The notes beneath the pieces are model-generated. The model was not told the origin of the DNA. It saw nothing but the letters and a program-made list of their open reading frames with translations, and ran no database searches. DNA of 9,759 nucleotides from Bacillota bacterium. GTDB lineage: Bacteria > Bacillota > Clostridia > Christensenellales > CAG-138. Position 1 is the stretch's first letter; the number at the start of each line of letters is the position of its first letter. Shown piece after piece: positions 5,878-9,759 of this stretch. A program made the translations under genes and the position numbers. The stretch is from assembly GCA_023396535.1 (NCBI GenBank), contig JAEWWD010000285.1:1-9759 (forward strand), given 5' to 3'.

Positions 5878-6657
5878 TTATGTCGTTGGACTGGGACTTG
5901 GCTGAGGGGTCGCCGTCGGAGCGGCCGTGCTCAGTTGCATTTTGATGATCTCAGACATTACCTTGGTAGCAAGGCTTGACTGCATGTTGTTCAGTATCTC
6001 CGCGGATTTTTCGCTGTCCATATGCAGCAGCAGCAGCGCGATATCCGCCGGGTTCTTGATGCCGCTGAAGGCTTTTGCCGCCCTTTCTGAATCCATATTG
6101 GAGAACATAGCGATGGCGGTGGTCAATTCGATTTGTTTTGCGTCCAACGAAGCGGCCAACGCATCCAGTTCGGCCTGTTTCTGCGTTTGCGCGGCTTCCT
6201 GCTCAGCCAATGCATTTTCCTTATCTGCGACGGTCTTTTCACGGGTCTTCAATTCCTTTGCGGCCGCCTTTTGCGCATCTTCCTCGGCGGCGATGGCTTC
6301 TTCCCGTGCGGCAAACGATTGTTCACGAGCATCCAGCGCTTCGAGCTGAGTTTTGGTGGGATCGCTAAGATGAAGGGCTGTTACCGTGGCATCCTTGAAG
6401 CCGGCCAGATCAAAATATACCATACCCACTGCCGCCGCAAACAACAATGTGAGCAGCAACCCGGCGATCAGCGCCCCGGACGCCTTTTTCTTTTGACGTT
6501 TTCCCTGCGGGGCCATTTGCTTTGCGCGGTTGAGTATGGCGGCCTGATTTGGCGCACCGCCAGCGGGGGCTTTTTGCTGCGCTGCTCCTGCGCCGGTGGG
6601 TTTCGCCGCTGTGGGTCTGTTTTGTGGAATGCCTGCGGGCTTCGTGTTTTCAGCCAT
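5878..6657 (-). CDS. ylxF: YlxF/MotE-like membrane protein with MgtE-N type domain
   Basis: This 259-residue protein sits where ylxF is found in Bacillota operons, between fliJ and fliK. Residues 1-50 are a disordered Pro/Ala/Gln-rich cytoplasmic stretch, and 53-58 a basic patch (KRQKKK). Residues 61-83 are one hydrophobic membrane helix. Residues about 101-180 are an Ala/Glu/Lys/Gln-rich coiled coil, about 181-240 a helical domain resembling the MgtE N domain (repeated FSNMDSERAAKA and LHMDSEKSAEIL type helices), and the tail is Pro/Ser/Thr-rich. The basic patch before the helix suggests the coiled coil and helical domain lie outside the cytoplasm. MotE of Sinorhizobium, which shares this architecture, chaperones the secreted motility protein MotC; a role here in stator or hook-basal-body assembly is inference. 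The start overlaps the fliJ end by 8 nt, with GAGGG (6663-6667) 5 nt before the ATG. Confidence 0.8.
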   Translation of the reverse strand: MAENTKPAGIPQNRPTAAKPTGAGAAQQKAPAGGAPNQAAILNRAKQMAPQGKRQKKKASGALIAGLLLTLLFAAAVGMVYFDLAGFKDATVTALHLSDPTKTQLEALDAREQSFAAREEAIAAEEDAQKAAAKELKTREKTVADKENALAEQEAAQTQKQAELDALAASLDAKQIELTTAIAMFSNMDSERAAKAFSGIKNPADIALLLLHMDSEKSAEILNNMQSSLATKVMSEIIKMQLSTAAPTATPQPSPSPTT

Positions 6658-7105
6658 GTTGTCCCTCGCTTATCGTCGTGCGGTAGGCGACCAGATCGCC
6701 GATCTCTTTTTCCTCTTCCCTGCGAAGCTCCAGCAGATATTCCTCATATTGCTTATCTCTGAGCTTTTCCAGGGTTTTGATTTCCCTGCGGTTTTCTATC
6801 TGCGCTTGCAGGCATTTTTCCTTTTCCCGCTCGACCTTGGTTTTATTCTGCTGCAGTATCGAGATCGTTGCATGGAGACTGTCGCAATACTGGTCATATT
6901 GTATCAGCTTTGGCGCATCTATGCCACAGGTCAGCTTTTGCTGGCATTCGCGTTTGGTATTGTGAAGAGCGGCTTTTGTCCCAATGATTTCTTTGACGAT
7001 GGTCTGAAGTCTCGCCTCAATGCGCTGCATTTCCATTTTGCGTTGTCTTTCGGTATCGAGTGCGATATCATATACCGCCTGCAACGTAAACGCGAACTTT
7101 TTCAT
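6650..7105 (-). CDS. fliJ: Flagellar export protein FliJ
   Basis: FliJ is the small coiled-coil stalk protein that inserts into the FliI ATPase ring and couples it to the FlhA export gate. The 151 residues are the usual length, begin with the characteristic MKKFAFTLQAVYDIALDTE, and continue as one long alternating charged/hydrophobic helix rich in Lys, Glu, Gln and Arg, with no membrane or catalytic features. It starts 7 nt after the fliI stop; the GAGAGG at the end of fliI serves as its ribosome binding site. Its end overlaps the ylxF-like gene. Sequence conservation in FliJ is low, so identity rests on the N-terminal motif, coiled-coil content and place in the operon. Confidence 0.92.
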   Translation of the reverse strand: MKKFAFTLQAVYDIALDTERQRKMEMQRIEARLQTIVKEIIGTKAALHNTKRECQQKLTCGIDAPKLIQYDQYCDSLHATISILQQNKTKVEREKEKCLQAQIENRREIKTLEKLRDKQYEEYLLELRREEEKEIGDLVAYRTTISEGQHG

Positions 7106-7112
7106 GGCTCAG

Positions 7113-8432
7113 CTACCTCTCAACGATGCCGCGAAGCAGTGCGAGCGTTTCGTCGAACGAGTAAGCCTCGTTCACCCGTTGCCTGAGCAGGGAGTGTATG
7201 GGGTCAAGCAGCTCTATTGCGCGGTCTATGTTTGGATCGGTACCTTTCTTGTATGCGCCAATCGCTATGAGATCCTGCGCTTTCTGATAGGTGTACAGCA
7301 TATTGCGTACGAAGCCTGCCTGATCGTAATGCTCGCGTGTCGCGATCTGCGGCATCAACCTGCTGACGCTGGCCAATACATCGATAGCGGGGTAGTGGTT
7401 GCTGTTGGCAAGATGGCGGGAAAGCACGATGTGCCCGTCCAGAATGCCGCGAACCGTATCCGCAATGGGTTCGTTCATATCGTCGCCTTCCACCAGAACG
7501 GTGTAAAGACCGGTGATAGAGCCTTTGTCCGACGTACCGGATCGTTCCAGCAGTTTGGGCATTATCGCGTATACGGACGGCGTATATCCTCTTGATACGG
7601 GTGGTTCGCCTACCGCCATGCCGATCTCGCGCTGCGCCATAGCAAAACGTGTCAAAGAGTCCATCATGAGCAGTACACTTTTGCCCTGATCACGGAAGTA
7701 TTCCGCGATGCTGGTTCCCACGCTTGCGGATTTGAGTCTGATCAGCGCGGGTTGGTCTGAAGTCGCGATGACGACCACCGATCTTTTCAGCCCTTCTTCG
7801 CCGAGATCGTTATCCAGAAACGCCCTCACCTCTCTGCCACGCTCGCCGATCAAAACGATCACGTTTACATCTGATGTGGCGTTGCGCGCGATCATACCGA
7901 GCAATGTGCTTTTCCCTACGCCGCTGCCCGCGAATATGCCTATCCTCTGGCCTTTGCCAATGGTCAGCATGGAATCGATCGCCTTAATACCCAGAGGCAG
8001 TACTTCGTCGATGTGCTTGCGCATAAGCGGATTAGGCGGCGGGTTATCTATCGCATACATGGCTTCCGGTTCGATGGGGCCATTGCCGTCGATGGGGTTC
8101 CCAAACGCATCCAGAACCCTGCCCAGGAAATTCAAACCGACGGGTATGCGCAGCGACTCACCGGTGGATTCCACATAATTTTCAGGACCTATGCCACTGA
8201 GCTCGCCCAGCGGCATTAAAAGCACCTTGTTTTCCTTGAAACCCACTACGTCAGCCAGTATGTGTTCTCCGTGTTTTCCGGTATGGATGCGGCAGATGTC
8301 GCCCATACGCGTCTGCAGGCCGACGCACTCCACCGCAAGCCCCACCACCTGGGAGACCTTTCCGACACGCTCAAACATATCGATGCGGCTGATGATTTTT
8401 TCATATTTATTGATGTCAAAGTGCTTAATCAT
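7113..8432 (-). CDS. fliI: Flagellum-specific export ATPase FliI
   Basis: FliI is the cytoplasmic hexameric ATPase of the flagellar type III export apparatus, related to F1 ATP synthase beta. All key elements are visible in its 439 residues: an N-terminal beta-barrel domain (about 1-95); Walker A AGSGVGKST (168-176); the IGERGRE segment with catalytic Glu197; the Walker B strand SVLLMMDS with Asp258; and the ATPase alpha/beta signature PAIDVLASVS (348-357). Length is normal and nothing is broken. GGGAGG (8441-8446) is 8 nt before the ATG, which overlaps the fliH stop by 8 nt. Upstream fliH (its inhibitor/escort) and downstream fliJ (its stalk) complete the export module. Confidence 0.98.
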   Translation of the reverse strand: MIKHFDINKYEKIISRIDMFERVGKVSQVVGLAVECVGLQTRMGDICRIHTGKHGEHILADVVGFKENKVLLMPLGELSGIGPENYVESTGESLRIPVGLNFLGRVLDAFGNPIDGNGPIEPEAMYAIDNPPPNPLMRKHIDEVLPLGIKAIDSMLTIGKGQRIGIFAGSGVGKSTLLGMIARNATSDVNVIVLIGERGREVRAFLDNDLGEEGLKRSVVVIATSDQPALIRLKSASVGTSIAEYFRDQGKSVLLMMDSLTRFAMAQREIGMAVGEPPVSRGYTPSVYAIMPKLLERSGTSDKGSITGLYTVLVEGDDMNEPIADTVRGILDGHIVLSRHLANSNHYPAIDVLASVSRLMPQIATREHYDQAGFVRNMLYTYQKAQDLIAIGAYKKGTDPNIDRAIELLDPIHSLLRQRVNEAYSFDETLALLRGIVER

Positions 8433-9168
8433 CGTCCGAACCTCCCACGCCGAGCGCGGCCTCCAGCCGTTTCAGCTGCGTATCCACGCCGGTACGGTAT
8501 ATGCCGTCAGAGGCTTCCAGCACAAGTCCGCCTTTTGCTATTACAGGATCGCTTATGACCGAGAAGGGCGCACATTTGAGTTCCTGGCGCAATTGGTCGG
8601 CCTCTCCTATAAAACGTCCGTACTCGCGCGGGTTCAAACGAATGACGAACCGTTCCGCGGATTGATGCAGCTGGATAGTTCGCCGGAGCAGTTGCTCAAA
8701 TACTATATCGTTTTTTTCCAGTTCGATATTAATAATTTTTTTTGCAATCAACAAAGAAAGGCGTAATATGTTTTGTTCCAGCATGGAATCAAGCTCTTGG
8801 AGATGGCTGCTCACCTGCGCGGCCAACCGGTCGAACGCTTCCCGATATTCCTGCTGAAGTTCCTGCGCCTGATGGTCGGCTTCTGCCCGTCCCTCATTAT
8901 ACCCATCCAAATATCCCTTTTGACGAGCCTCGGATTGAATCTGCCCGGCACGTTCGTTTGCCATGGATAGAATAATATCGGCTTCGCGTTTCGCGGCCGT
9001 GAGCGCGCTCTGCGATATACTTTCGGTCGGGACGGAATTTTGTGCGGGAGACGCAGCCGCCTCAACGCCGGCGGCTTCCTCAGCACATGCGCGTTCGGGC
9101 GGCTTAACGACGATAAAGGATATATTTGCATCCAGATATTCCACAGAGGATTTATCGATCTTAAACAA
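8425..9168 (-). CDS. fliH: Flagellar assembly protein FliH
   Basis: FliH binds FliI as a dimer, restrains its ATPase activity and docks it at the C-ring, like the peripheral stalk of ATP synthase. It has 247 residues. The N-terminal 50 or so are variable, about 55-140 is a long helix including GYLDGYNEGRAEA, which resembles the family's GxxxG-type repeats, and about 140-235 is the conserved FliI-binding domain with AKKII and DPVIAKGGLVLEASDG motifs. The start is TTG at 9168, 9 nt after GGGGG (9178-9182), and overlaps the fliG stop by 8 nt; no ATG lies in frame nearby at the N terminus. It ends in an acidic SDDD tail that arises where the fliI start codon overlaps. Confidence 0.93.
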   Translation of the reverse strand: MFKIDKSSVEYLDANISFIVVKPPERACAEEAAGVEAAASPAQNSVPTESISQSALTAAKREADIILSMANERAGQIQSEARQKGYLDGYNEGRAEADHQAQELQQEYREAFDRLAAQVSSHLQELDSMLEQNILRLSLLIAKKIINIELEKNDIVFEQLLRRTIQLHQSAERFVIRLNPREYGRFIGEADQLRQELKCAPFSVISDPVIAKGGLVLEASDGIYRTGVDTQLKRLEAALGVGGSDDD

Positions 9169-9759
9169 TCATATCATCCCCCTGACTCCGAGATATCGTA
9201 ATTTCGCCCGCGTCATCAAGCTTGCGGATGGTATTGACAATCCTCTGCTGCGCCTCTTCAACATCACGCAATCTGACGGGCCCCATGTATTCGATTTCTT
9301 CGTGGATCATATCCTGCAGGCGCTTGGAGATATTGTCGAATATCGCTTTGGTAACCTCCTTGCCTGCAGTTTTGAGGGCGACGGCAAGATCCTTATTGTC
9401 AATATCGCGCATCACGCGCTGAATATCCTGACCGGACAGCTTAATAATGTCTTCAAATACAAACATCCGGTTTTTGACGTCCTCGGCAAGGACGGGCTCT
9501 GTTTCCTCAAGCGTTGCGATCAGGCGTTTTTCAGTCCCGCGATCCACGCTGTTCAGAATGCGTACCAGACTTTCTATACCGCCGGCGACAGTCTGATTGC
9601 CGAGCATCATGGAGGAGAGCTTTTGTTCAAGCACGCGCTCCGTATCTTTGACGTATTCATGTGACGTCGCGCCCATGTTGGCTATGCGCGTGATGACGTT
9701 GATCTGCTTTTCAAAAGGGAGCATAGATAATACGGGCGCAGCCTGTTTGGCATCGAGGT
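9161..9759 (-). CDS. fliG: Flagellar motor switch protein FliG (5' part outside window)
   Basis: FliG is the rotor protein that receives torque from the stators through charged residues of its C-terminal domain. Only the last 198 residues are in the window. The frame runs unbroken to the right edge, beginning within the middle domain at LDAKQAAPVLSMLPFEKQ, so the methionine at 9724 is internal and not the start. Visible parts are the end of the armadillo-like middle domain, the conserved GG linker (VAGGIESLVRIL), the FVFEDI helix and the torque helix region (SKRLQDMIHEE, MGPVRLRDVEEAQQ) with its charged residues intact. The rest of the gene (roughly 140 residues by family length) lies beyond the right edge, with fliF expected before it. 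The stop overlaps fliH. Confidence 0.97.
   Translation of the reverse strand, partial: LDAKQAAPVLSMLPFEKQINVITRIANMGATSHEYVKDTERVLEQKLSSMMLGNQTVAGGIESLVRILNSVDRGTEKRLIATLEETEPVLAEDVKNRMFVFEDIIKLSGQDIQRVMRDIDNKDLAVALKTAGKEVTKAIFDNISKRLQDMIHEEIEYMGPVRLRDVEEAQQRIVNTIRKLDDAGEITISRSQGDDMIV

Noticed and set aside
6596..7186. 196-codon plus-strand frame, hydrophobic and membrane-like
   Set aside because: It is antisense to fliJ and the ylxF start. Lys/Glu codons of a coiled coil read as Phe/Leu on the other strand, which explains the false hydrophobicity.
9161..9724. Separate 187-residue gene starting at the ATG at 9724
   Set aside because: The frame continues unbroken to the right edge with FliG middle-domain sequence, so this methionine is internal to fliG.

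Overview
The window is one strand-consistent block of flagellar genes, all read on the minus strand (right to left). The order is the one known from Bacillota (Bacillus/Clostridium type) fla/che operons: fliG (5' end outside the window), fliH, fliI, fliJ, a ylxF/MotE-like gene, fliK, flgD, flgE, flbD, fliM and fliY. A two-domain FliY (CheC-like plus FliN), a short FlgE of 272 residues, FlbD/SwrD and the gene order all point to a motile Gram-positive-type bacterium. Base composition near half GC suggests a member of Clostridia rather than a low-GC Bacillus, but I cannot place it more finely.

Right part (about 4460-9759): fliG, fliH, fliI, fliJ, ylxF-like and fliK are tightly packed. Junctions at fliG/fliH, fliH/fliI and fliJ/ylxF overlap by 8 nt, and the others are 7-17 nt apart, so translation is probably coupled. 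This part encodes the rotor switch protein, the type III export ATPase with its regulator and stalk, and the hook-length ruler. Middle part (about 2690-4450): hook cap FlgD, hook protein FlgE and the small motility factor FlbD. Left part (281-2432): the CheY-binding switch protein FliM and the C-ring/CheY-P phosphatase FliY, which overlap each other by 11 nt.

The irregular spot is the 263-bp stretch between flbD and fliM (2433-2695). Relatives carry fliL there, often with motA and motB. Here I see none of these, only a hairpin with a short T run after flbD and an AT-rich stretch that may hold a promoter for fliM-fliY. After fliY there is a strong 13-bp hairpin (239-271). At 33-61 there is a near-consensus sigma-A promoter with a 17-bp spacer facing out of the left edge, so the next genes (cheY/fliO/fliP in relatives) probably form their own transcription unit.

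I find no mobile elements, RNA genes, CRISPR arrays or defence genes. Most of the window is an ordinary flagellar operon. The points worth a second look are the emptied flbD-fliM interval, the split transcription signals, sequence deviations in FliM and FliY, a 15-bp tandem repeat in fliK and several non-ATG starts.
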